This document shows positions 16,299 through 25,589 of a DNA stretch of 64,000 bases, in pieces. Made by a program: the position numbers and the translations under genes. The notes beneath the pieces were generated by a model. The model worked only from the letters and a program-made list of their open reading frames with translations, had not been told where the DNA came from and did not search any database. This DNA comes from Patiriisocius marinus. GTDB taxonomy: Bacteria > Bacteroidota > Bacteroidia > Flavobacteriales > Flavobacteriaceae. Position 1 is the stretch's first letter; every line of letters starts with the position of its first letter. The stretch is from positions 1 to 64,000 of the forward strand of contig NZ_BKCG01000002.1 of the NCBI RefSeq assembly GCF_008974325.1, in the 5' to 3' direction.

Positions 16299-17207
16299 TT
16301 ATTTAGTTGAGGTTGTGTTTTTTGTAAGTTCAAGAAATTGCTCTTCGAGACTTTCTTTTCTTTTTACTAAGTGTGAAAGGGAAATGCCTTTTTCAAACAA
16401 TAATTTGTTTAATGAGGACGCATCCATTTCTTCATTTAAATAAGCTACTATATATTCTCCTTCTTCTGTTATTTTGCCAAAACCTTTATGGGAAGAAAGT
16501 ACTTCTTTTAAAAGAGGCATATTATCGCATTGCATGGTCACAAAGCCAAAACTAGCGTTCATTTCGTCCACTTTACCAACGTATAAACTCTTTCCTTTGC
16601 GTAATACAACAACGTGGCTACATACTTTTTCAACTTCGTCTAATAAATGTGAAGCTAATAAAATAGTAGTTCCGTTAGCGGCAATACGTTTTATGATTCC
16701 TCTAATTTGATGAATCCCCTGTGGGTCTAATCCGTTGGTAGGTTCGTCGAGGATTAGTATTTCAGGTTCGTTTAAAAGGGCAGAGGCAATGGCTAGTCGC
16801 TGTTTCATTCCTAAAGAGAAACCTTTAAACTTATCATCTTGTCTATCCAATAAATCAACTATTTCTAGTGATTTTTGAACTTGATTTTTAGCAACGCCTT
16901 TAATTTTACATACAAGCTCAAGATTTTGCTTGGCTGTCATATAAGGGTAGAAATTAGGATGTTCAATAATTGCTCCTACTTTCTTTAACGCTTCGTGCGT
17001 TGATAGTTTTCCACCAAACCAAGAGAAATCCCCTGATGTTTTATTTACAACATTTAGTACAATACCAAGAGTCGTGGATTTACCACTTCCGTTAGGTCCT
17101 AATATACCATATACATTCCCTTTTTCGATATTAAATGAAACATCGTTTACGGCTATGAGTTTACCATATTTCTTAGTAAGATTTTCAATTTTCAGGATTG
17201 TTTCCAA
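16299..17207 (-). CDS. ABC transporter ATP-binding protein
   Basis: This 302-residue ATPase has Walker A GPNGSGKS near 38-45, a Q-loop region at about 80-90, the signature FSLGMKQRL (the usual LSGGQ replaced by SLGMK, as in many ABC-2 exporters of the CcmA/BcrA type), Walker B ILILDEPTNGLDP near 150 and the H-loop LLASHLLDEVE. A C-terminal extension (about 215-302) is typical of bacitracin-type exporters. It drives the permease encoded directly downstream. Confidence 0.9.
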   Translation of the reverse strand: METILKIENLTKKYGKLIAVNDVSFNIEKGNVYGILGPNGSGKSTTLGIVLNVVNKTSGDFSWFGGKLSTHEALKKVGAIIEHPNFYPYMTAKQNLELVCKIKGVAKNQVQKSLEIVDLLDRQDDKFKGFSLGMKQRLAIASALLNEPEILILDEPTNGLDPQGIHQIRGIIKRIAANGTTILLASHLLDEVEKVCSHVVVLRKGKSLYVGKVDEMNASFGFVTMQCDNMPLLKEVLSSHKGFGKITEEGEYIVAYLNEEMDASSLNKLLFEKGISLSHLVKRKESLEEQFLELTKNTTSTK

Positions 17208-17308
17208 AAGCGGTTGGGTTTAATGGTTGGTGATTGTATGACGAGATACTCTAGTTTTTGTTACAGGAAAAGAGTTAATGATTTACGGTTAGTTGTCTAA
17301 AATGTTTT

Positions 17309-17342
17309 AAAAATAACAGAAGCTCCCAATGGGAGCTTCTGT
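17309..17342 (-). terminator. Rho-independent terminator
   Basis: The arms ACAGAAGCTCCC (17316-17327) and GGGAGCTTCTGT (17331-17342) form a perfect 12-bp stem with loop AAT. Read on the minus strand the stem is followed by TATTTTT. It lies about 65 nt after the stop of the nucleoid-associated protein gene (17407). Confidence 0.85.
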
Positions 17343-17406
17343 TTGAGATTCATTTAAACTTGAAATCCGTTATTATCCAGGTTTATATTATTAAAAATGT
17401 AACCAC

Positions 17407-18465
17407 TTAGTTTTTCTCTTCTTTATTGAAATAAACTAGGTAGTAATACATTTGTTTTTCTTCATCCCAACCTTTTTCTACAAACTTATCTGCGCTTTCT
17501 GGGTTGATGAAATCTAATTTAATTTGAATATTAGTATCAAGATTAATTACATTTTTTATTTTCTTTCTCGCTGCTGTTACTGCTGTATTTGCAATGGGAA
17601 AGGTAGTTAAATCTTCAATTTTATACTTTGGAGACTGCTCAGTTTTATAGTGATTAAATTCCGGAATTAAATCTGGATTTTCAATTACTTCATTCATAAA
17701 AGCACTTTCGTTAAAAGTGTCATTTTTAGCAAAATGATTTACAGCACGGTTCATAAAAAGCACTTCTTCCTTTTTATCTTCCGCAGGTAATACTACATCT
17801 TTTGCAAAATCTTGACAAAATTTTAAATACTTTTTAGTGTAGAAATTATCATCCTCAAAAGCTTCAACTCCTAGAAAACTTTCTAACCAATAACGTGCAT
17901 CGTATCTATTACTGTCTACTGAAAGTATTTTGTAACCTTCTTCTTTTTTAGAATTGAAAATTAAACACCCTTTGTCTAATTTATTAAGGTTAACTCCTTG
18001 TTTTAAGTGCGCTTTTAATTGATCTTCATCTTCTGTAAATTGAAGAAAATCTTGTTTTAATTCACTTTTAAAAATACCAATGGCATCCATTTTTACATTG
18101 TCTAACTGTACGTTTTCGAGATAAGCAATGTACACCTCACCACTTTTAATATGGGGATGAGTTGATTGATCAAATAAATGTTTGGTTATTTTTTTACTTA
18201 CTTCGTGAATGGTTTCTGGATTGTCAAAAATTGCTGAAGCGTGATTGAACATATCGTGAAACTCAAGCCCTGCATCAAGCACAAACTGAAAGTAATTTTC
18301 TTCTTTATCTCTAAAAGGCTTTAAAAAAAACTCCTTCATCAAAGGCGTAATTTCATCATCCATTTTATAAGGCACAGATGAAAGTAACATTGGTTCATTT
18401 TTACTTTTATTTCCCACTCTATGTATTGATAGTGAAGCAATGTGCGTATTAAATAAATTAATCAT
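17407..18465 (-). CDS. Nucleoid-associated protein (YejK/NdpA family)
   Basis: This 352-residue protein has the 37-kDa nucleoid-associated protein pattern: it starts INLFNTHIASLSIHRVGNK, continues with a phosphoprotein-like middle (EVYIAYLENVQLDNVKMDAIGIFKSELKQ) and ends in a C-terminal domain containing FMNEVIENPDL. Relatives bind DNA and are found with the nucleoid; their precise function is unclear. The gene ends with the strong hairpin at 17316-17342. The next gene upstream (18545-19075) reads the same way with 79 bases between. Confidence 0.8.
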   Translation of the reverse strand: MINLFNTHIASLSIHRVGNKSKNEPMLLSSVPYKMDDEITPLMKEFFLKPFRDKEENYFQFVLDAGLEFHDMFNHASAIFDNPETIHEVSKKITKHLFDQSTHPHIKSGEVYIAYLENVQLDNVKMDAIGIFKSELKQDFLQFTEDEDQLKAHLKQGVNLNKLDKGCLIFNSKKEEGYKILSVDSNRYDARYWLESFLGVEAFEDDNFYTKKYLKFCQDFAKDVVLPAEDKKEEVLFMNRAVNHFAKNDTFNESAFMNEVIENPDLIPEFNHYKTEQSPKYKIEDLTTFPIANTAVTAARKKIKNVINLDTNIQIKLDFINPESADKFVEKGWDEEKQMYYYLVYFNKEEKN

Positions 18466-18544
18466 ATTTGGGTGTTTTGCAGTATTATTTAGTAAACCGA
18501 AATTTTAATAATTGAAACTAGCTTTTATGAATTTAAAAGTTTAG

Positions 18545-19075
18545 TTAATTCCAATTTTCATCAAAGTCAAGGTCTTCGTAGTCATTGGTTCCAGGAATAT
18601 ATTCGTCATCGTCATAATCGTCATCATATGGATCATCCCCATCTAAGCTTTCCGAAACAAATTCAGGTTCTTGTGCCGTCATAGGTACTTCACCGTGAGC
18701 GTACATTAAGTGTGGGTATGAGAACCCTGGGTCTGGCGCTACAATATCGGCTAATTCAACTATAAAAGTCCACATATTTAGAAAATCATATATGTAAACT
18801 AAATTACGGTTTTCAGCATCAATGATATCGCTAATTAAGGTAGACCCCATTGTGCGAACAGGTCCTTCAGCATCGCCCATATCAAACAATACTATTTCCT
18901 CAAGTTGTTCCCATTTTTCGTTACTGATGTAAAAGGAAGCCATGTCTTGTCCGTCAAATCCAAATGCCTGTGTTACAACATTATGAAAGTCTTCAAAAGT
19001 AGCATCTGCTTCAATCTCTATATCTCTATATACTTCTTCACTAGTGTTTAGAATAGCTCTAAATCGATAAATCAT
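18545..19075 (-). CDS. pRiA4b ORF-3-like (IS1096 TnpR-like) family protein
   Basis: This protein has 176 residues from the start chosen at 19075 (MIYRFRAILNTSEEVYRDIEI). The longer start at 19099 overlaps the promoter box at 19097-19104 and cannot be used from it. The domain (about 1-125, with FHNVVTQAFGFDGQDMASFYIS and LVYIYDFLNMWTFIVEL) matches the pRiA4b ORF-3 family; despite the name no transposition function is implied here. The C-terminal 45 residues are very acidic (DGDDPYDDDYDDDEY), probably disordered. Function unknown. Confidence 0.8.
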   Translation of the reverse strand: MIYRFRAILNTSEEVYRDIEIEADATFEDFHNVVTQAFGFDGQDMASFYISNEKWEQLEEIVLFDMGDAEGPVRTMGSTLISDIIDAENRNLVYIYDFLNMWTFIVELADIVAPDPGFSYPHLMYAHGEVPMTAQEPEFVSESLDGDDPYDDDYDDDEYIPGTNDYEDLDFDENWN

Positions 19076-19096
19076 ATCCTGTTTTTTTAAGGACGA

Positions 19097-19104
19097 CAAA
19101 GATA
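19097..19104 (-). promoter_or_regulatory. -7 box TATCTTTG for the pRiA4b ORF-3-like gene
   Basis: CAAAGATA on the plus strand is TATCTTTG on the minus strand, an exact fit to the Bacteroidota -7 consensus TAnnTTTG. It places the transcript start about 15-20 nt before the ATG at 19075 and rules out the longer start. Confidence 0.6.
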
Positions 19105-19173
19105 CAATTATTCACCTTTGGAAATGTTCCATTGTGGATAAATAGGGAAGAAAATTTCGGTTAAATTAAAACA

Positions 19174-20187
19174 CTATTTTGTGAAACGATGCAATGTAAA
19201 AGTCATTGCCGCTAAAAGTACAAATGCTGTAACTTGGTGTAAAACTCCTAAAATTACAGGTACTTGCCATAGTAGTGTTAATACGCCTAAAACAAATTGA
19301 ATCCCAACAAGTGCAACTAAAATGTTAACACCTCTTTTTTGCAATACTGTTGTTGTAAGTTTTTTAGATTTATACCAAATTAGTCCTATAAAGGCTACAA
19401 CGATATAAGCTAATGTGCGATGTATAAATTGAACACCACTTTTTCCTTCAACAAAGTTGCGCCAAACTGGTGTTTGCTCAATGGTAACGCTATCGTGAAT
19501 AAATTGTCCATCACTCATTAATGGCCAGTGGTTGTGCACCCATCCTGCATCAAGTCCGGCAACAAATGCCCCCCAAATAATTTGTAGTATTAAAACAGCT
19601 GCACTTGCACGAATCAAATTTCGGAATGAAATTGAAACCTCTTTCCTATTAGGAAACCATAAATCTAGTGCTACCCAAAAAGTATATGCAAACGTTAAAA
19701 ATGCTGTGGTAAGGTGCATTGCTAGTCGATAATGGCTAACATCTGGTCGATCTACTAATCCGCTGCTTACCATATACCAACCTAAAAACCCTTGAAATCC
19801 ACCCATTACCATAAGCAGTATGCTTTTACGTATAGTGGCTTTTGTAAGTTGTTTTGTGAGTAAGAAATACATAAACGGAATGAAGAACACCACACCAATA
19901 AATCGACCTATAACACGGTGAATCCATTCCCAGAAATAAATATCTTTAAAATCCTCTAAGGACATACCTTTATTGATTTTTTGATACTCAGGATATTGTT
20001 TATAAAGATCAAAAGCGTTATTCCATTCAACATCGTTAAGTGGAGGAATAGTTCCTGAGATCAATTTATAATTTGAAATTGAAAGTCCGGAGTGTGTAAG
20101 TCTTGTAATACCACCTACAATTACCATAATAAAAATAAGTGCACATCCAGTTAAGAGCCAGTATATTACTTTTTTATTATCCTTCAT
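19174..20187 (-). CDS. ctaA: Heme A synthase (COX15/CtaA)
   Basis: This protein has 337 residues from the ATG at 20187 ([14 protein letters not shown]); ten further codons upstream are possible but less like the family. About eight membrane helices are visible. Family motifs include GGITRLTHSGLSI near 30, the His of FWEWIHRVIGR near 90, HLTTAF, VAGLDAGWVHNHWPLM and QFIHRTLAY. CtaA/Cox15 oxidises heme O to heme A for the aa3-type cytochrome oxidase. It is the last gene of an operon cca - GNAT - ctaA; its start overlaps the GNAT gene's end by 11 bases. Confidence 0.92.
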   Translation of the reverse strand: MKDNKKVIYWLLTGCALIFIMVIVGGITRLTHSGLSISNYKLISGTIPPLNDVEWNNAFDLYKQYPEYQKINKGMSLEDFKDIYFWEWIHRVIGRFIGVVFFIPFMYFLLTKQLTKATIRKSILLMVMGGFQGFLGWYMVSSGLVDRPDVSHYRLAMHLTTAFLTFAYTFWVALDLWFPNRKEVSISFRNLIRASAAVLILQIIWGAFVAGLDAGWVHNHWPLMSDGQFIHDSVTIEQTPVWRNFVEGKSGVQFIHRTLAYIVVAFIGLIWYKSKKLTTTVLQKRGVNILVALVGIQFVLGVLTLLWQVPVILGVLHQVTAFVLLAAMTFTLHRFTK

Positions 20188-20707
20188 AATTAGTTGTTTT
20201 AAGCGAATACCAATCAAGTGTTGTTGTTTCTTCGGGGTAAGTTTTTGTTTCTATATGTTGAAAACCTAGTTTTTTTAAAACAGCAGTAGAAGCTGAATTT
20301 TCAGGATATACTGTTGCAATTACTTCGGCTAACTTTTTATCTTCAAAAGCAAATTTCAAAATGGATTTTGAAGCTTCTGTTGCAATGCCTTTTCCCCAAT
20401 ATTCTGGCAAAAATCGATAGCCTAAATCTGTAGCTTGAATATCTTTCAGAAATTTTATACTGTTGAAACCTATTATTTTATTGTCAGTTTTGTGGATTAC
20501 TGCAAAACGGCCGTAACCAAACTCAGCATAATCCTTTAACCAAACATTTTCAATTAAATCTTGCGCAGCATCTCTTGAAGTAATAACATCGTTTCCTGTA
20601 TGTTGCTGGCAAAATTTGTTAGATGCGAACTCAAAAACACCATCGACATCGGCTAAAGTAAATGGACGTATGAGCAATCGTTCTGTTTCTAAGGTTATGT
20701 GTTTCAT
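20177..20707 (-). CDS. GNAT family N-acetyltransferase (RimJ/RimL type)
   Basis: This 176-residue protein has the opening [24 protein letters not shown] and the acetyl-CoA binding strand and loop [19 protein letters not shown] (Q/RxxGxG/A type, here WGKGIA), which are typical of RimJ/RimL-like acetyltransferases acting on amino groups of proteins or small molecules. The substrate is unknown. It overlaps cca by 4 bases upstream and ctaA downstream, so its expression is coupled to both. Confidence 0.85.
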   Translation of the reverse strand: MKHITLETERLLIRPFTLADVDGVFEFASNKFCQQHTGNDVITSRDAAQDLIENVWLKDYAEFGYGRFAVIHKTDNKIIGFNSIKFLKDIQATDLGYRFLPEYWGKGIATEASKSILKFAFEDKKLAEVIATVYPENSASTAVLKKLGFQHIETKTYPEETTTLDWYSLKTTNYEG

Positions 20708-22128
20708 TTCGCAACTTTCAATCCTAAGGCTTCTCCTTTAGAGAGCATAAAGGCCTTTGCGGCTTCATATTCATTAGCAATTTCTCCTTCTAAAATAGCT
20801 TCTTTGATAGCGTCTTTTATAAGTCCTATTTCACGAGACGGTTTTAAACCAAAGGTGCTCATTATTTCTTCTCCACTTACTGGAGGTTGGAAATTACGAA
20901 CACTATCGCGTTCTTCTACTTCTACAATTTTTTCACGAACTAGTTGAAAATTGTTGTGATATTTTTTAAATTTCTTAGGGTTTTTCGTCGTAATATCTGC
21001 TTCGCAAAGCGTCATTAAGTCCTCTACATATTCGCCTGCATCAAATATTAATCTTCTAACAGCACTGTCTGTAACATCACTAGCCAATACTATTGGACGG
21101 GAACTCATGAAAACCATTTTCTGAACAAATTTCATTTTATCATTCAAAGGCATTTTCAACCTTTTAAATAATTTGAAAACCATTTTTGATCCTACAAATT
21201 CATGTGCGTGAAAAGTCCAACCTACTTTTTTGTCAAACCTTTTTGTTGGAGCTTTTCCAATATCATGTAAAAGTGCAGCCCAACGTAACCAGAGATTGTC
21301 TGTGGTTTTGGCAATATTATCTACTACTTCTAGCGTATGCCAAAAGTTGTCTTTATGTTTTTGTCCTTCTTTTTCATCAACTCCTTGTAGCGCTGTAAGT
21401 TCTGGTAATAGTAGAGGCAGTAAACCCGTTTTGTGTAATAATGCAAAACCTACTGATGGAACTGGCGCCGCAAGAATTTTATGTAACTCATCAACAACAC
21501 GTTCCTTTGAGATAATTTTAATTCTATCAGCATTTCGTGTTATAGAGTCTATGGAAGCTGCATCAATTTTAAAGTTTAATTGTGTAGCAAACCTAATAGC
21601 ACGTAACATCCTTAATGGATCGTCACTGTAGGTTATATCTGGTCCAAGAGGTGTTTTTATAGTCTTGCTATCAAGGTCTTCAATACCATTAAATGGATCA
21701 AGTAGATCACCATAATTAGCATCGTTTAGACTTATAGCTAAAGCGTTGATAGTGAAATCTCTTCGGTTTTGGTCATCTTGTAATGTGCCGTTTTCAACAA
21801 CAGGGTTTCTACTGTCTTCAGAATAGGATTCCTTTCTAGCGCCTACAAATTCTAATTCTACACCGCCACTTTTAAGCATTGCAGTTCCGTAGTTTTTAAA
21901 TACTGAAACATTAGGTTTTCCAGGAAGTAGTGCCGAAACTTTCTTTGCAAGATCAATTCCGCTACCAATAGCAACAATGTCTATATCCTTGGCATCGCCG
22001 CGTTCTAGTAAGAAATCGCGAACAAAACCACCAATGACATAACATTCAACACCCAAAGCTGAAGCTGCTGCCGAAACAGTTTTGAATACAGGATTTTTTA
22101 GTGCGTTTTTATAGTTGTTTGTAGCCAC
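20704..22128 (-). CDS. cca: CCA tRNA nucleotidyltransferase with HD domain
   Basis: This protein has 474 residues from a GTG start at 22128 ([14 protein letters not shown] after the initiator). The longer TTG start at 22155 lies inside the promoter box at 22153-22160, so I reject it. The N-terminal nucleotidyltransferase domain shows GGFVRDFLL, the DIDIV acidic pair and [10 protein letters not shown]; the tRNA-binding middle follows with [11 protein letters not shown]; the C-terminal HD phosphohydrolase has HDIGKAP. It adds or repairs the CCA end of tRNAs. It is first in the cca - GNAT - ctaA operon. Confidence 0.92.
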   Translation of the reverse strand: MATNNYKNALKNPVFKTVSAAASALGVECYVIGGFVRDFLLERGDAKDIDIVAIGSGIDLAKKVSALLPGKPNVSVFKNYGTAMLKSGGVELEFVGARKESYSEDSRNPVVENGTLQDDQNRRDFTINALAISLNDANYGDLLDPFNGIEDLDSKTIKTPLGPDITYSDDPLRMLRAIRFATQLNFKIDAASIDSITRNADRIKIISKERVVDELHKILAAPVPSVGFALLHKTGLLPLLLPELTALQGVDEKEGQKHKDNFWHTLEVVDNIAKTTDNLWLRWAALLHDIGKAPTKRFDKKVGWTFHAHEFVGSKMVFKLFKRLKMPLNDKMKFVQKMVFMSSRPIVLASDVTDSAVRRLIFDAGEYVEDLMTLCEADITTKNPKKFKKYHNNFQLVREKIVEVEERDSVRNFQPPVSGEEIMSTFGLKPSREIGLIKDAIKEAILEGEIANEYEAAKAFMLSKGEALGLKVAK

Positions 22129-22152
22129 AGGAATTGTTCTTTTTAGCGACTG

Positions 22153-22160
22153 CAAAGATA
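22153..22160 (-). promoter_or_regulatory. -7 box TATCTTTG for cca
   Basis: The plus strand reads CAAAGATA, which is TATCTTTG on the minus strand. It overlaps the TTG at 22155 that the longest open frame would use, so translation must start further in (GTG at 22128). Confidence 0.6.
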
Positions 22161-22220
22161 GGGGTAAAGAAGAAATTTTCTTTGTAGTTTTAATAGAAGA
22201 ATACTATAATAAAATTTCCT

Positions 22221-22259
22221 CAAAAAAAAAACACTTATGATTCTAGAACCATAAGTGTT
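22221..22259 (-). terminator. Rho-independent terminator
   Basis: The stem AACACTTATG (22230-22239) pairs with CATAAGTGTT (22250-22259), with an inner TTCTAGAA palindrome at the top. On the minus strand it is followed by nine T residues (plus-strand A run 22222-22230). It ends the DUF5648-type lipoprotein gene 13 nt after its stop. Confidence 0.88.
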
Positions 22260-22272
22260 AATTATATTAGAG

Positions 22273-23004
22273 TTAATTATATAAATAAAATACTATGCCC
22301 TCGTATATATAACCATAATTACCATTACCTAAATCATTGTAATTATTAGTGAAATAGTGGTCATTTGCACTTGAATTATAATAAGAATAAATAGCTTTTG
22401 TACCTCCTGATTTGCCTAAAAGTCCCTCGTACCTCCAATCACCATTAGGTGTTGCTGGGTCAGATGTGATATTTGTTCCTGGTATACGATTTGGTGAAGC
22501 GGGTAAATCACAGAGATAAACTGGATTAGTCGGGGTTAAACAATGCCATTGGTCGTTCATATTAGTATAAATAGCGGGAGTTGAAGAAACACTTTGGGTC
22601 ATATATCGATCGCCACTATGAATATTATACCATCTTGTTAATTGGATTTGTGAACCACTTGCAATAAGAGATTTTCCTAAAATACCTTCATAGGTATATC
22701 CAGCATTAAATCCTTCGGATTGATTAACAGTATAAAAGTGATCCCCATCTTTATAAAATCTGTAAATAAAATTATAACTATTTTGAGCAGCAAAATTTTG
22801 GGACGATTTATTAATACTATTTATATCTTCTTCAACAGACGAAATTTTAAATACTGGAATTTTCTTTTCAATTGAAATTACAAGACCTTCATCAACAGAA
22901 GTATTAGACTCTTCTTTAATTTCGTCTAAATTATCTTTACTGCAAGAGTAAACGAAAATAGAAATTAATGTGATAATTGAAATTTTTAATAGATAATTTT
23001 TCAT
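22273..23004 (-). CDS. Lipoprotein with DUF5648-type repeats
   Basis: This 243-residue protein starts MKNYLLKISIITLISIFVYSC, with lipobox VYSC and Cys21. The mature part carries the repeat pattern of DUF5648 three or four times: FIYRFYKDGDHFYTVN ... YTYEGILGK; LTRWYNIHSGDRYMTQ; and AIYSYYNSSANDHYFTNNYN ... YIYEGIVFYL. These units, H-F-Y-T and Y-E-G-I/L, form a beta-trefoil- or propeller-like surface domain in secreted proteins. The function is unknown; carbohydrate or surface binding is a guess. It is monocistronic, with its own terminator. Confidence 0.75.
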   Translation of the reverse strand: MKNYLLKISIITLISIFVYSCSKDNLDEIKEESNTSVDEGLVISIEKKIPVFKISSVEEDINSINKSSQNFAAQNSYNFIYRFYKDGDHFYTVNQSEGFNAGYTYEGILGKSLIASGSQIQLTRWYNIHSGDRYMTQSVSSTPAIYTNMNDQWHCLTPTNPVYLCDLPASPNRIPGTNITSDPATPNGDWRYEGLLGKSGGTKAIYSYYNSSANDHYFTNNYNDLGNGNYGYIYEGIVFYLYN

Positions 23005-23112
23005 GTTTTTTTGTTTAAGTTAAGAGTGCGAAACTAATCCAAAAAACAAGCTATTTGTTAATTTTTTAGGTTAAGATAAGATTAAATAATTTTAAACTTT
23101 TTTTACATATTA

Positions 23113-24078
23113 TCATTTAAATCTTCTTTTACGAAGAATATAAATCGCTTGATCTCCTAAATTATTTTTGTTTAGGTTTTTTGCTTTGATATTGTATGTT
23201 GCTTTTTGATATTTTCTTTTCAATTTTTTGAAGAATCGTTTGTCTTTCTTCTGATTTAAAGGGATGTCTTTAATGTAATTTTCACTACCTATAAATTGGA
23301 AATTTGTGGAGTCGTATAAAATCTTGTCAATCGTAAAGTTCGATTTTTCAGATAATATCTTAAGGCTTTCGGTTGAGTGTAAAAATAAATGTCGTGGTGC
23401 ATCAAGTTGTACCCAGTTTTCTTTATAATGTTCCCAAGCATAAGATGAAACTGTCGGTATTCTGAGTACACAAACGCCATCTTCTTCTAATAAATCATAA
23501 ATTTTATGTAGATGCTCTAAAGGGTTTTCAAGATGTTCAAATACGTGATGATATGTTATTAAATCCCATTTCGTGCTAATGTCAAAAACTTCTTTTTTAA
23601 GTATTTTAAGACCATTATCGTAGGAAAGACCCTTTGATAAATATGGATCGCAACCCAGTAGATTTGTAAAACCTACTTCTGCCAGTGGGTGTAAAAAATT
23701 CCGACCATTACCACAACCCACATCAAGAATTTTTGAAGTTGTGTTAATATTCAAATGTTTCAAGAATTGGAATTCTGTTACTTTATAAAAGTGTTTTAGA
23801 ATACCTTTATTTAATGCAGATGCCTTATATAATGATTTTTTAATATTTCCGAAGGTACCCTCAAATCGTTTGTCTTTAAATTCGTCCAGACTGTAATATG
23901 CAGTTGGATAATGGTCATGCAAATTATCAGGAACCTCATTAATTTGTAGACACTTACAAGTAGTACATTGAAAATATAGAAATTTTTCTCTTGTACCGTA
24001 CATCATTTCTTTAACTAAAAAAGTTTTGTTTTCATTTTTGGTATTGCAGACTTTGCACGTGGAGCTTAATGTATTCAT
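23113..24078 (-). CDS. Class I SAM-dependent methyltransferase with N-terminal zinc ribbon
   Basis: This 321-residue protein opens with two Cys pairs, CKVCNTKN and FQCTTCKCLQ (about residues 8-42), forming a likely zinc ribbon. The methyltransferase core starts near 115 with ILDVGCGNGRNFLHPL (motif I), then DLITYHHVFEHLENP (motif IV) and LLEEDGVCVLRIP. Such ribbon-methyltransferases occur in surface-glycan clusters, where they methylate sugars or lipid-linked intermediates. The position at the edge of the glycan locus fits this. The substrate is unknown. Confidence 0.82.
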   Translation of the reverse strand: MNTLSSTCKVCNTKNENKTFLVKEMMYGTREKFLYFQCTTCKCLQINEVPDNLHDHYPTAYYSLDEFKDKRFEGTFGNIKKSLYKASALNKGILKHFYKVTEFQFLKHLNINTTSKILDVGCGNGRNFLHPLAEVGFTNLLGCDPYLSKGLSYDNGLKILKKEVFDISTKWDLITYHHVFEHLENPLEHLHKIYDLLEEDGVCVLRIPTVSSYAWEHYKENWVQLDAPRHLFLHSTESLKILSEKSNFTIDKILYDSTNFQFIGSENYIKDIPLNQKKDKRFFKKLKRKYQKATYNIKAKNLNKNNLGDQAIYILRKRRFK

Positions 24079-24126
24079 TTAATATTTTTTTATAATAACG
24101 ATATACTATTTAATTAGTTTCAAAAA

Positions 24127-24687
24127 TTATTCTCTAATTATTTTAACTTGTCCGTCTTTCGTCAACTTAATAATTGCCGAAGGAGTGTCTAATTGTTCAT
24201 TTTGAGCAAAAGGAACAATGTAATCTACACCGTCTTTAATTACTTGCGAAATTTCTTTAAAGTTTTTAGGTGTTTTCTCTCCGCTAATATTTGCTGAAGT
24301 AGAAACCACAGGCCTTCTAAACTTACGCACTAGTTTTTTACAAAACTCATCTTGCACTACGCGTAATCCAAGCGAATTATCAGCTGCTATTATATTTTCG
24401 GCAACTCTAATTGGGTCGTCGTAAATTATGGTAGTTGGTTTTACGGCATATTTTAAAATATCGTAAGCAACTTCCGGGATATCTTCGATAAATTGGTTTA
24501 GCATTTTAAAATCGTGTACGATACAAATCATCGACTTAGAATCGGCACGTTTTTTCAACTTGTAAATTTTGTCAATTGCATCAGGATGTGAAGCATCGCA
24601 ACCTATTCCCCATACTGTATCAGTAGGGTAGAGTATAATTCCTCCACGTTTCATTACAGCAATTGCTTCTTCAATTTCTTTATACAT
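24127..24687 (-). CDS. tsaC: L-threonylcarbamoyladenylate synthase (TsaC/YrdC type)
   Basis: This 186-residue protein is the single-domain YrdC/TsaC form: RGGIILYPTDTVWGIGCDA near 14-32, KLKKRADSK (with the KR-x-x-x-K/S core) near 45, LGLRVVQDEF and PVVSTSANISGE near 125. It makes threonylcarbamoyl-AMP from Thr, bicarbonate and ATP for the t6A modification of tRNAs. It overlaps the upstream glycosyltransferase gene by 8 bases, so it is transcribed with the glycan genes, an unrelated function. The YciO-type paralogue is at 11472-12089. Confidence 0.88.
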   Translation of the reverse strand: MYKEIEEAIAVMKRGGIILYPTDTVWGIGCDASHPDAIDKIYKLKKRADSKSMICIVHDFKMLNQFIEDIPEVAYDILKYAVKPTTIIYDDPIRVAENIIAADNSLGLRVVQDEFCKKLVRKFRRPVVSTSANISGEKTPKNFKEISQVIKDGVDYIVPFAQNEQLDTPSAIIKLTKDGQVKIIRE

Positions 24688-25585
24688 AACGTATTTTTTG
24701 TTGTTGTTTTAGGGAGCTTGTTAAGGCATTTCCTTTTATGATTGTTGGTAATAGATACCATTTTTTTGGCTTTATGCTAATTGCTAAAGTCAAGTAACTT
24801 TTAATAATTAAATACTTTAAATAACCACGATTCTTTTTAATTACATAAAGGTAACTAATATAGCTTTCGTTGCTTATAGGTTTAGATGTTCCTGTGCTAA
24901 CTCCTTGATAATGTAATATTTTAGCTTCGGAAATAAGCCACGTTGAATATCCTGCTTTTTTAAGTCGATGGCAGACATCCATTTCTTCCCAATAGAGAAA
25001 AATAGTTGTATCAAAACCACCAATTACTTCAAAGGCAGCACATCTAAAAAACAAAAAAGCGCCATTTACCCAATCAACTTCCAACGGTTCAGAATAAGAA
25101 GCTTTACGTTTTGGATACCGTTTTGGGTTTGATTTTTCTAAATATCCACGTCCTAAAAGTAATCTACGTAATCCTTTGTTATGGTCAAACGATGGTACTA
25201 ATTGATTATTGTCGTCGTAATTTTGAGCTGTACAAACGCCTACTTTTGGATGTGCATCCATATAGGTTTTTAAAATGCTTAAACAGTCATTGAGTAGCAT
25301 AGCATCATTATTCAGAAATAACAAATACTCGGCATTTGCATATTGTGCACCGTGCATATTTCCGCCGCCAAAACCTGTGTTAATAATACTTCTATGTAGT
25401 GTGCAATTAGATTTGTCAGGAAAATTTGTTTTTAAATTATTGTAATCTGCTTGTACGCTATTGTTATCGACAACAATTATTTGAATGTTTAAAGCGCTCG
25501 AAGTATGCTTATATACAGCATTTATACACTCTAGAGTGTATTTAGATGAATTGTAATTAATGAGTATAACGGCAATATCGTGCAT
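24680..25585 (-). CDS. Glycosyltransferase family 2
   Basis: This 301-residue protein begins with a GT-A fold: DIAVILINYNSSKYTLECI, a VDNNS segment, NTGFGGGNMHGA, LFLNNDAMLL (the DxD-like acidic region) and the acceptor-side motifs VDWVNGAFLFFR and EEMDVCHRLKKAGY. It resembles rhamnosyl- or galactosyl-type GT2 enzymes of O-antigen or core synthesis. A -7 box (25590-25597) lies five bases before the ATG, so the mRNA is nearly leaderless. It is followed by tsaC with an 8-base overlap. Confidence 0.88.
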   Translation of the reverse strand: MHDIAVILINYNSSKYTLECINAVYKHTSSALNIQIIVVDNNSVQADYNNLKTNFPDKSNCTLHRSIINTGFGGGNMHGAQYANAEYLLFLNNDAMLLNDCLSILKTYMDAHPKVGVCTAQNYDDNNQLVPSFDHNKGLRRLLLGRGYLEKSNPKRYPKRKASYSEPLEVDWVNGAFLFFRCAAFEVIGGFDTTIFLYWEEMDVCHRLKKAGYSTWLISEAKILHYQGVSTGTSKPISNESYISYLYVIKKNRGYLKYLIIKSYLTLAISIKPKKWYLLPTIIKGNALTSSLKQQQKIRYV

Positions 25586-25589
25586 TGTG

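Noticed and set aside
19076-19099. Eight extra N-terminal codons of the pRiA4b ORF-3-like gene
   Set aside because: The -7 box TATCTTTG at 19097-19104 overlaps that start, and the family begins at the ATG at 19075.
22129-22155. Nine extra N-terminal codons of cca from a TTG
   Set aside because: They fall in or at the promoter box 22153-22160; the family start fits the GTG at 22128.
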